Shown here one piece after another: positions 49,627-61,400 of a DNA stretch of 64,000 nucleotides; within the stretch, counting starts at the first letter, position 1, and the number at the start of each line of letters is the position of its first letter. The notes under the pieces were generated by a model that saw only the letters and a program-made list of their open reading frames with translations, searched no databases and had not been told where the DNA came from. Both the position numbers and the translations under genes were made by a program. Source of the DNA: Trogon surrucura (lineage: Eukaryota; Chordata; Aves; Trogoniformes; Trogonidae); contig CM036636.1 in the NCBI GenBank assembly GCA_020746105.1, positions 2,046,001 through 2,110,000 on the forward strand. Reading direction: 5' to 3'.

Positions 49627-52149
49627 GAAGCGCTTTCTCCTTTTGCGAAGAGTCAAGAGGAAGCAGTGGAGCAGCAAACTGACTCCGACTGCTTTTTACA
49701 ACCTTTAAAAAGAGGAGAAAGGCGGGGCCAGGGCCAAGCTCTGACTTCAGCCCAGCCCCAAGCCACAGGGACCACAAGGAGCGCGTGGGCCAAGCTGTGA
49801 TGTATCAGGCAGTTCTCCCTTCCATCGCTCTGCACAATAAACGAAATGATGGCTTTGTGCCCGTTCCAGTGCTAGCTTTGCAAAGGCATCGGTGCAACCT
49901 CGAAACTGCCCCAGGCAACAGGCTTGAGGTAAACAGAAATGCGGGGTTAACTCAGCTGTGTAATAAGCAGAAAGCAGGCAAGACTCATCCATTTGGTATT
50001 CTGAGCTGGGCACTGCTAGCTGCCAAAATTTCAAGTGGGGAAGCTCTTTGTTGCTGGGTTTAGCTTATATCTAAGGGCTCCAGGGGGGACCTGGGGTGCT
50101 TCCCCAGCACGTGTCCATCGGGTTGGGGCAGAGCGTGGGCATTCTGCCGGGTTCCTTCAGACTGCTTTTGCCTCCTCCTTCTCTCTCAGATGGCACCTGG
50201 GACAGGAAAACATCTGCAAGTTTGGGTTTCCACCCACAGGAGACACTGGCTGGCTCAGTTCCTGCTGGTGGGCAGGCAGTACATGGCAGGGGCTACTTGG
50301 GTCTTTCATGCCCAGAAGGCCAGAGTCCATGTAGGTGCCTGTATTTCCCTTCCCAAAAGCCTCCCCGTGAAAAATAACCAACTCCCAGACTTTACATGCA
50401 CCTGCTTCTTCCTTTCTGGTGCCACAAAGACACATCCCCAAACTCAGAATTTCTGAAGAAAAATGTCTTAGTCCCAGGCGAGGTGCTTCTTCCTGGCTGT
50501 CCTCATCTATTTCGTAGTGGCTAAGTCTAGGAATGCAAAGAAATTTCTTTAAAGAAATGGTTTCGTTTGTGCAAGCTGGACCGTTTATTGGCCAGGCCAT
50601 CTTGTGCCCACCAGAGGACTTCACCAGCCAGGCCTCTGTCTGCAGAACTAAAGCAGTTACACCTTCTCAGTCTTGCAAGGATATTTGGAGACACATCTCT
50701 CTGCCTCAGAGTTGTTTTCAGCAATGTGCCAGAATTCCCTTATCTTCCTGCAGGCTTTAAAGTCCAGATGTTGCTGGACTAGAATGCATCTGCAGATGTC
50801 CTGTAGTGACAGGACAAAGGGCATTGGTTTTAAACTGAATGAAGGTAGTTGGATTGCACAGAAGGAAGAGATTTTGTACAATGAGTGCAGTGAGAGACAC
50901 TGAACCAGGTTGCCTAGGGAAGTTGTGGATATCCCATCCCTGGAAGTGTTCAGGGCTTGGAGCAACAAGTGAAAGACCTTGCCCATGGCAGGTGAATTGG
51001 TCTAGGTGATCTTCAAAGGTGCTTTCCAACCCAAACCGTTCTGTGATTCTTTGTTTGGCTTATACTTGGGCTGACAATGCTCTGCTTTGCAACGGGGACA
51101 GGGATTACATTGCCAGAATGCTGACAGTCCTCCTCCCCCAGCTGTCACATCTCCTGGGCAGGAGTAGCGGGCTTCCATGCACCTCACTGGTGAGGGTTTG
51201 TGCAGCGGTTTGGCTTGATGCAGTGCCGCAAAACAAAGCAGGTGCCCTGGGCATCCTCCTGTGTCAGAGAAATGTTGCAGGTGGAGTGGCTGCTCACGCC
51301 CGCAGACTGGTCACGGTAGTTTGTGCCCATATCGCGATATATCAGCAGCACCTAAGGAAATCCAGCAGCTGCCGAGGAGCTGCCAGATCCTGCCGTGGTC
51401 GGACCGGTGCTCCTTCACTCCTGCAGCAGCCGCCCACCAGCAGAACCACGTTTGCCTCAAACCACGGGGGTTGCTTTTGCACCTGGGACACGGAGAGGGG
51501 ACGTGATGGAGCTCGGGGCGCTGCATGCCCGGGAGAGGCGGGGCGCGTCCGTGCTGCCGTCTGGGTGCTGGGCTTCACAGGGGCGTCTGTCGACAGACCC
51601 CAGCGGTTTGGGGGTCTCAGTCCCCTGGGTTTTGCCTCACTAGTCGTATTAACTGGTGGGCAGAGCCAGAAGGGCTTCTGCCGTGGGCTGGGCTGGACAA
51701 ATTAGGATTTACTTTACTTCCCCGCTCTGTCGTAACTATCCTAAAGGCGCGGGCCGGCAATAGTCAAATCACGGCGGGACAAAGGTGTTTATGCTCTGCG
51801 AGGCAGTTTTCAGTCGCGTTTCCCCTTCTCATCAAGAAACCGAGGCTGCCCTGGGGGGAGGGACCGCCCGGGCACCCGCAGGGACCTTCACATTTGCCGC
51901 GGCGCTGGGAGCTGCGAGCTGGGGCGCCGCGCCCCGGCCCGGGGCCCTGCTCGCCCTCCCCTGCGCTCGGGGGCGGCTGCCGGCGGGGGGCGCAGTCGGT
52001 AGCGGCGGAACCTTTCGGCGGCGGCGCGGGTTCCGCGGGGCCCGCCAAGAGCGACGGAGCGCGCCGAGCTGGGGGAGCCGAGAGCGGGGCGGCCCGCGGG
52101 GGGAAGCGGCGGGAGCGGGCCCGGCGGGGCCCGGCCAGGCCAGGCCGCC
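49627..52149. other. Divergent intergenic region ENTPD2-like / NELFB
   Basis: The two genes are head to head, 2.5 kb apart. It contains a plus-strand CR1 copy (about 50785-51055) and, on the right, the NELFB CpG island. I did not find a TATA box for the ENTPD2-like gene. Confidence 0.55.
50785..51055 (+). repeat. CR1 LINE 3'-end fragment
   Basis: Shows the CR1 blocks 'ctgtagtgacaggacaaagg', 'catccctggaagtgttcagg' and the tail 'ggtgctttccaacccaaacc' then 'gttctgtgattctttg'. 5'-truncated. Confidence 0.88.
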
Positions 52150-52400
52150 ATGTACGCGGGGCTGCAGGAGCTGGGGGTGGCCAACGGCGAGGACCTGAAG
52201 GAGACGCTGACCAACTGCACGGAGCCGCTGAAGGCCATCGAGCAGTTCCAGGTGGGGCGAGGGGGCCGCAGGGAAGGCGCCGAGTGGCGTCTGCTTCGTG
52301 TGGGGGCTCCTCTGTTTGCTCTTTCTTCCCCTCGGCAGCCCCTGCTGCCCTTCGCTGGCCGGAGGGGCGGCTGAGCGCGGTGTTTGCGTTGGCAGACGGA
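51840..52400 (+). promoter_or_regulatory. NELFB CpG-island promoter
   Basis: Very GC- and CpG-rich sequence covering the 5' flank, exon 1 and intron 1 of NELFB. No TATA box is seen, as expected for a housekeeping gene. The start context gccgccATGT is a strong Kozak match. Long spurious frames on both strands (for example 51525-52673 plus) come from this composition. Confidence 0.75.
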
Positions 52401-55400
52401 GAACGGGGTGCTGCTGCCCTCGCTGCAGTCGGCGCTGCCCTTCCTGGACCTGCACGGCACCCCCCGGCTGGAGTTCCACCAGTCGGTTTTCGACGAGCTG
52501 AGGGAGAAGCTGCTGGAGAGGGTCTCTGCCATCGCTTTGGAGGGGAAAGTCGAGGAGAGGTTTGTTGGTTGGTTCTTCGGAGCGAGGTGGGAATTTTGCG
52601 TGCAGATGAGTTGTGGTGGGTGAGGCACTTCTGCAAAGGAGGTTCCCGGGGGACTGAGTTCCAGTGGCTTTGAGACGGGCCGCTTTGGTCCTTTGCTGTA
52701 ACGTTTCCCCTCTACTCGGCTTTGGTGAGGCCGCACCTCGAGTACTGTGTCCAGTTTTGGGCCCCTCACTACAGCAGGGACATGGAGGTGCTGGAGAGGG
52801 CACAGAGGTGGCTGCCAAGCTGGGAAAGGGCTGAGAACACAAGTCGTGTGAGGAAAGGCTGAGGGATCTGGGGCTGTTTAGCCTGGAGAAGAGGAAATTG
52901 AGGGGGGACCTCATCGCTCTCTACAACCACCTGAAGGGAGGTTGTAGAGGAAGCGGGGTTGGTCTGTTCTCTCCAGTGGAGAGTGATAATATGAGGGGAA
53001 ATGGATTTAAATTGCGCATGAGGAGGTTCAGGTTAGATATTAAGAAGAATTTCTCTACTGAAAGAGTTGTCAACCATTGGAACAGGCTGCCCAGGGAGGG
53101 GGTTGAGTCACCGTCCCTGGAGGGCTTTAAGAGACGGGTGGATGTTGCCTTGGGGCAAATCATTTAGTAGGTTGATAGGGCTGGGACAAAGGCTGGACTT
53201 GATGATCTTCTCCGTCTCTTCCAGCTGATACAATTCTGTGATTCTGTGATACTTAGTCTCTTGCTTACATGTTTTCAGATATAAGAAGCTGGAAGATCTT
53301 CTAGAGAAGAGCTTCTCCCTGGTCAAGATGCCTTCCATACAGCCTGTGGTAATGTGTGTCATGAAACACTTGCCCAAGGTAAAACCACTTCACCTGTTGG
53401 CCCGTTCCATTCCATCTCAATTGTATGATTTCTGTTAGCTGTGTGTCTCCATCTGCAGATCTTCTGCAAGTTTGTTGTTCAGTGCTAGGAACTGATGGAA
53501 GATTTACTATATTCTTAATTTGGTGACAACTTAGTAAACTGATTCAGAAAGCATTCTGCATTTTCGTAGTCAGATGAGACTGTTTCTCTATTTTATTTGA
53601 TACATACAGCTTCCTAAAAGTAGTCAAGTTCACTGATAGGTGAATTTTTCCACAGTTGATTAAAAAAATTCTATGATGAACAGAAAATAAGATTTGAAGA
53701 ATGCACCTAGAAATACACAGGAGATTAAGGTTTGAAACCAAAAACTAGGAGTAGCTTTATTAAAAGCATCATATTGCACTTAAAGTAATGGATTCAAAAC
53801 TGCTACTGGGACATTTGTAAGTTACTGAGTTCTGAAATATCACCCTAAATCTTAGCATTGTAGGTTTAAAGGAAGTCATAAGTGTCTCAGGACTGGCTTA
53901 CTGTTACAGCAGCAGGGAAGGCAAAAGAGGAGTGTTGTTTGATTGCATTGCTGTGTAAATTACCAGACTGCCTGATTTTAGATGTCTTCTGTAGTCAGAA
54001 GTTGCTTATTACTTGGGCAGTCACGCAGGTAAGCTGCTCTGCACTTGGGTAACTGCTCTGTTGATCACAGGTCCCTGAAAAGAAGCTGAAGTTAGTAATG
54101 GCCGATAAGGATTTGTATAAAGCGTGTGCAGTGGAGGTGAAGCGCCAGATCTGGCAGGATAACCAGGCTCTGTTTGGTGATGAGGTATCTCCCCTGCTGA
54201 AGCAATATATCCTGGAGAAAGAAAACATTCTCTTCAGCAACGATATTTCTGTCTTGCAAAATTTCTTCAGTCCATCTCCCAAAACAAGACGTCAAGGAGA
54301 GGTAAGGAGAAGGAAACCTCTTACAACATGCTTTTGAATGGAGTTCATCAGCTCTCAGTCAACCTCATCAAACGACAGAGTGTCCGTTTCACCCACCCAG
54401 CTTCACTGCTGAAGTTGTTTGGCTAGGTGAAGTATTTGCAAGAAATACCACTCTGTTCTCTTCTGTATATCTTGATGAAAGTGCAGGAATTGAATAGGAA
54501 TTGAGTAGTTGCTGAATGCTATCTAAGAATTGATTACTGTTCTAAACTGTTTATAAGCTTTAAAAAAAATAGCGAGGCCAAATTTTTTCCTTTATGGCTC
54601 AGTCTGCCTTTAATACCTCTCAGTTGTTCTGAGGGATGAACATCTCTACCAATTTGAATATCTTACATTTCTTTTCGTGGGACTTTTTCTTTTATTTTTT
54701 TAGCAGGACGTAGCCCAAGAAAAGATTTCGTGGGGTTGTTTTGGTAAAGATGGAAAGGGATGTTAAAAGCTGTAGGTAAGCTGGCATTCAGAAAAGTTGC
54801 TCTTTGAATGGAATTACGAGAGGTGGCTGAGCTGATCCAACACTCAGGTGTTGCCCTCCTCTCCCTTCCTCCCTCCCAGTAGTTTTGGCAATTACCAGAC
54901 CCTGATAATCCATGAGCTGATTGAGCTCACTCATTGCTACAGAAACTGACAAACAAAAACGATGAGTAATTTCCCAAGACGGTGAATTGGATCTGCTCAA
55001 AGATGAGATCAGCTGGCACCAAAGCCATTGCAAGGAAAGGAACTGGACCACTTGGGCAGGCTTGATGTGGGAGGGACTGGTGGCACAGGTGTCGGAGGAG
55101 TGGGTCTCTCCTTCTCTTGGCAAGAGCAGCCTGTTTCAGTGGTCCAGCTATGGTGTCGCTTTGCCTTGGGGCTTTTGCTCCAAAAGGAACTCCTGTAAGC
55201 ACATTGCTATCAAGAATGCTAAGGAATTGCAGTGATAAGGCAGTATAAAGCTTTAATTTCAGGGAGAGGGGATTAGTTTGGGTCTGTTTTGCTTTCAAAA
55301 GCCCGTTTAGTGTAACTGCTCAGGTGCAGTTTATCTCAGGCTTACGCTGCAGACTGGTGGTTTAACCCCAGCCGACAACCAATCACCACACATCCGCTTG

Positions 55401-58400
55401 CTCACTGCCTCAGTGGTGATGGGTGGGGAGGATCGGAAGGATAAAAGAAGGAAACTTGTGGGTTGATGTAAAAACAGTTTAGTAATCAAAAAGAGATTTT
55501 TAAAAAAGTAAGGGAAAAACAACAAAGAGGAAAATAAAACCCAAGAGAAACAAGCGATGCAAATAAAACCAAATTGCTCACCACCAACCAACTGGTGCCC
55601 AGCCAGTCCCTGAGCAGCAGCCCCCACCCAACCTTCACCCCCGGTTTTACTGCAGAGCACAACACCATGTGGCCTGGAACATCTCTTGGCTCAGCTGGAG
55701 TCAGCTGGCCCCCCCCGTGTCCCCTCGAACTTTTTGTGCACTGCCAGGCTGCTGCTGGTGGGGTGGGATAAGGAGCACGAAAAACGTTGGCCCTGTGTAA
55801 GCCCTGCTCAGCAATAGCTGAAACCATCCCCATGTTAACACCGTTTCCAGCACAAATCCAAAACACAGGCCTGTACCAGCTACTGTGAAGGCATTTAACT
55901 CTATCCCAGTCAAAACCAGTAGACATCTTCGCCTTCATTCTTGCGCCTGTAGCCCGAAGGTAGGTAGAAACACAAAAAGACTTTCAATGAAAAATAATGT
56001 TTGTTCGTGTTACAATAGTTGTAAATTATATTCATTGATAACAGGTGCTGCTGCTTACCTGTTTCACGAATCTGAGCACCTTATCTTACAAATGTGTCCT
56101 TTTCCTGTTCCAAGAGAACTTTTTCTTGGTGTTCTGTGTTCTTTCATTACAGCTATGAAAGATTTACTGGACATCTCTTGAACAAAAATTTTTGGAAGCC
56201 TTGGTATAAATAGTTCCTTTTCAGGAACTCACATCAATGCGGATGTTTCACTCTTGCTAAACCATGTAAAAGAATTAATTTACATTCTGTGTGTGTGTGA
56301 ATAACGGAATCTCATGGTACCAAGTGGGTTTTTTTTCCTCTTTGAGTTTAGGTGGTTCAGAAGCTGACCCAGATGATTGGGAAGAATGTGAAGCTCTATG
56401 ATATGGTGTTGCAGTTTCTGAGAACCCTGTTCCTTCGGACAAGGAATGTTCATTACTGCACGCTCCGGGCAGAGCTCCTGATGTCGCTGCATGACTTGGA
56501 AATCAGTGAAATCTGCACCGTTGACCCCTGTCATAAGGTATTAATCATGTGGGACAGATAGCAGTATTACTGGAGAATTTTCTGTTTTGCCCACTCCTGT
56601 GCATACCTGCTGCCCTGCAGGACTTCAGCCCAGAGATGACTCCTCTCTGTGAAGAGAGTTCAGACCTTGAATCCAAAAGTCATCTTCTATTCCTTGGAAC
56701 CTCAGGTGAAAATTTCATCTTAGTTAACTGGAAGCTTGGTTTCAGTTCATAACCCATAAGTCATTCAAATTTATGGTACTTGTGCTAAAAACATCTAATC
56801 TGACCTGTGTAGATACTGCAAGAAAATGAAAAGCACCAGTTAGCCCCAGGTATTTAATCAAATCTTGCTTCCCTCCCTGTTGTGCCCAGTGTGATACACT
56901 CCATCTGTCAGTAAATTGTGTATGTAACGTTAAATACTTTGGATCTTGAATTATAAGAAAACATTAAACTATTCAAGTACTGGGGGATGACAGATGTGTT
57001 AGTGTCGCACCAGGGTCTTGTAACTGGTCCTTCGCCTGCAGTTGGCATCGCTCTGGTCTAGAACAAAGCTGTTTCTCTTGAGTAATGTTGCTAAGCTCCA
57101 TGTGTGTTTAGCTTGCAGAGGTGATATCCTAGAGTGACGGGCTCACTGCATGTTTTTTTAATGTCTTCTGCTGAAAAGTCCCACAATGAGTATACAGGCA
57201 GTGACTGAAAGCAAAGAGCAGTTCTTGTTCAGCTTGCATATAATTTTCAGCGGCCTCGTGCCACTGCAAAACGCAATGACTGCTGCTACAAAGGGAAGCC
57301 ACGATGAAAGCATCTGAGAAAATTCAGCGAGGTGTTCTTTTTCGACATCTGAAATGTTGTGGCAAAATAAGTGTTGTTTTCTGAAAGGGGAAAAAAGCCC
57401 ATAGTTTTAGGCGAGATAAAACATTTAACTGTCTTTTTCTGTTTTGATAACACAGTTCGAAAGCAGAAGCACCTCCACTATTAATATCCGCTATCCAGAG
57501 GGTGGGAGTGATATCGCAGTGACTAAAATATCCCACATTACTATTGCTAAGTGATGCTGCTCCTTTGTCAGCCTGCTGCTTGTGTAAATCCACACTGATC
57601 TGATGTACTGGGCAGCGGTGTGTTTTATACGTGCTCCTTCCTTAATTCCCAGGGAATACCTTTCATGGGAGGGGAGGGAGTGCCACCACGTTAACGCTGA
57701 TATCTGACCTCCTTTGGAATGTCTGTGTTTCTGGCCTCCTCTGTATTTGTGACCAGCTTGTTGCCCTACTAAGTATATTAATAAAATATATTAATTCCAG
57801 ATAGTTGGAGGTTGTTTGAGCACATTTTCTCTGATGTTGTGTATTTTATTGCTTATCTACTGAGTTGCTGTGGTTCATAAAGATTTCTCCATTTTTATAA
57901 CAGTTCACCTGGTGCCTTGATGCCTGCATTCGGGAGAAGTTTGTGGACAACAAGAGAGCTCGGGAGTTGCAGGGGTTTCTGGACGGAGTGAAGAAAGGAC
58001 AAGAACAAGTGTTAGGGTAAGGCACTCGTACTGTTTATAGAGAAACTGAAAATGAGTTCCTGGCAGTCACATCTGGTAGGTGTTAATTCTTCCCTCGTGC
58101 CAGCTAACAGCCTGGAGCTCTTCTGCACACTCAAATCCAGGACGTCCGTGAGTGTTAATAAATCTACATCATCAGTGCTTATAAATGTCTAAAGGAGGGT
58201 GTCCGGAAGATGGGGCCAGACTCTTTTCAGCGGTGTCCAGTGACAGGACAAGGGGAGATGGTCACAAACCGGAAGACAGGAGGTTCAACCTAGACATAAG
58301 GAAATACTTCTTTACTGTGAGGGTAAGGGAGCACTGGCACAGGCTGCCCAGAGAAGTGGAGTATCTGTCCCTGGAGATTTTCAAAACTCGCCCGGACGTG

Positions 58401-61400
58401 TTCCTGTGGGACCTGCTCTGGGTGATCCTGCTCTGGCAGGGGTTGGACTGGGTGATCACTAGAGGCCCCTTCCAACCCCCAACATTCTGTAATTCTGGAT
58501 ATGGAACTGCACGGTGTGGTTGTTTGTTATGTATGACACATGTTTGATTTTTGCTTTTCAGGGACTTATCAATGATCTTGTGTGATCCTTTTGCCATTAA
58601 CACCTTAGCCTTGAGTACCATAAGGCACCTGCACGACCTGGTTGGGCAGGACACCTTACCCAGGGTGAGTGTTGTGGCTTGTGTACCTAATCTGAACTGT
58701 AGTCTTAACTGAGGAGTGTTCATCATCAGAGGGCTGGCACTGGAGGAGTACAGTTCAGTTCTCAGATGTGTGTGGAAGCTGAAATAAAGGGAAACGTGAT
58801 ACCACCTGTCCATCTGGAGCACATAGCTTAGAGCTCTGCAGCAGCACTTTGAAGACACGCATCTCTTAATCGACAAGGAATTCTTTGCGTGGCTCGTTCT
58901 GTCCTAGCAGCTCTGTGTCTATAGAATCATGTGTGGAATATGTGCCTCCCTGCTCTGGCCTTCCATCGGTTTGCCCAACAGCAGCAGCCTTGTTTCCCTG
59001 CCACAGTAAATGCGATGGATTCATTTACCCTGTTCTGGTCTGTTGGCTGTGACATAATACGTTTCCTGCAAGTAATGTCAGCAAGAGGTGCTTAAATGTT
59101 AAAGGAGGGTAACCTTAGAGGTGTCTGAATGGTGGGAGGCAGTTTCTGGTTTTACCTTCATGTTGTTAATTTTTATTGTTGGATTGAATAACTTCCTTTT
59201 GACAGTTTAAGACTGAAAATTGTTTGGGTTTCAGGGCACGATATAAACAAAAAACCATTCTTACCCAAGCTTTCTCTTTCTTAATTGTGCTGGGATGACT
59301 TGATTTATCCTGTCACGCGTTATTTCAGTATACTAATTTGCCTGGACATGTTTAAAAAACAGTATTGTGGTCAGATCAGCTGCATGCTTCTTGGCACACT
59401 ATCAAATTTTAAAACCCCACAAACCCTCAGGTGTGTCTGTTACTTGATTCCCGTCTGAGGAATCAGTTGTCAATGAAATTGAAGAACTGAATTCATCTAA
59501 CATTCTTTGATAAAGCTGCTAATCCAGGAGAGCTTTGAATGTAAACCACTACTTCCAAATTAAAAAATATATATGTATAGTTTATGGAAGATCAAAATAG
59601 CTGTTTTTCTCTTCCCCTTAAAATTCGAGGAAAGCCCGGATCTGCTACTGCTCCTTAGGATGCTGTCTTTGGGACAGGGGGCCTGGGACATGATTGACAG
59701 CCAAGTCTTCAAGGAACCAAAAATGGTGAGCCCTTTTGATGTTTAGGATTTAACACGATTAAACAAACTTAGACTTGTTTATTAATTTATTGCATCTCTG
59801 ATTTAATGTTCATTGTGGGTACCTTTCATCATAATTTCATTAGAAAAAGCACGTAAGTAGTTGCAGAGCAGTGGACAAGCTGTAAGCTTCCTTTACCTCC
59901 TTTTTTATCTACATGAATGTCTGGCCCTTACTGTATCATAACAGTGAGGGCGACTGAAATTCCAAGACTGACACCACGATTTGACTTGCAGAGGTGCTCT
60001 TGTGAACCTCTTAGAAACTGCAAACATTTTTCCTAAAGGGAATCTCTGAATCTGTGTTTAAAATCTGGTTTTATTTGCGATCGCCACAAGCTGTGACCTC
60101 CCACGCGGGGAGTGTGATACAGCGTAGGTTGATCTGCCTTGTGCGAGGAGCTGCTCTTTGTTGTTGCTGTTCTAGCTGTACATTGATGCCTGTCAGTTTA
60201 GGGAATGAATAAAATTATTTGTAATTCTTGATAAAAGCAGCATGGTACTGTCCTTAACATGCAGTGCTTGCGGCAGTATTGGAAAAGATCTCTCAGAAAA
60301 AGTGCTTTGTAACTGTCAAAAAAGGGATTTGAGCAGGAGTGTTTCTGTAGAGATGTTTTCCTGATTACCGGTGGAAGGGTGAATTATTCAAGAATTTTGA
60401 CTGGAAGTGGATGTCAGAATGCTTGTTTTCCTAAGTGCAGGACGGGGTTGATAATATTGCCTCACTATTTGTCGCGGTACTCTGGGACCATGACATGGCA
60501 AGAGCTGACTGATGGAAGCATTGTCTTTTCCCTCTGCTCTTCCATCCCTCTAAGGAAGCCGAGTTGATCACAAAGTTCTTGCCTATGCTGATGTCCTTCG
60601 TGGTGGATGACCACACGTTCAACGTAGATCAGAAACTGCCCTCGGAGGAGAAGGGGCCGATTCCCTACCCCAGCACCATTCCTGAAGCTTTCACCAAGTA
60701 CGTAAGCTGCCTCGCCACTTTTGTACCTGTAGTCTTGGTACCAGAGTAAAACATCCAGGAGCCAGCCAGAGCTGACAGGAAAAACCATTTTCCCACTGTC
60801 TGAGGTAAAAGGAAGACTTCCTGGGACTAAGATTTAGTCCTGGTTCATCAGGATGGAATTGTTCCTTTAGCAGAATAGGTTTCCACCACGATACCTCAAC
60901 TAAATTTTATCTTCAAAAAATAACATTTATCGTAATGACCGTTCTTTTGGTGGATTGACTATGAAAGTATTTGGTGTTACTGCTTTCAGATACGCTGCTT
61001 GTGTAGCTTCCCAAGCAGTGAGTGGTATTCGAGTGATATTTGGCTGCAGCTGGATGAGCGCCCACGCTTGGTTCTGAAGAGCGCTATCGTAAAATCTGAA
61101 GTTTACATTTTTGTCACACAGACGCTCATTGTCTGTTGATAACTCTGGGGACGTCAGAATGAAACCTCTGTGTGCTGTGTTGTTCTCAGATCTGACACTG
61201 ATCTTCAGCACAATTCTGATCTGTCTGCTGGAATCTGGAGTACTGTATCCTAGGAGTTGTACTATCCTCGATGGCAGTGTTGTTATTTCACCATTGGGAA
61301 ACTAAAACAAAACCAAATTGGACTTTGTGTCTCTTCTGATTATTCGGCCTTCTTCCAAAATCCATTTGGAGTGAGCACTTTTATCATTAATACTGTTATA

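Noticed and set aside
51525..52673. 382-codon plus-strand open frame and long minus-strand frames at the NELFB start
   Set aside because: They coincide with the CpG island, where stop codons are rare, and the true NELFB exons are read in another frame.
58185..58547. 120-codon plus-strand frame
   Set aside because: It is translation of a CR1 3' untranslated fragment, not a gene; the same holds for frames at 5505-5840 and 52898-53167.
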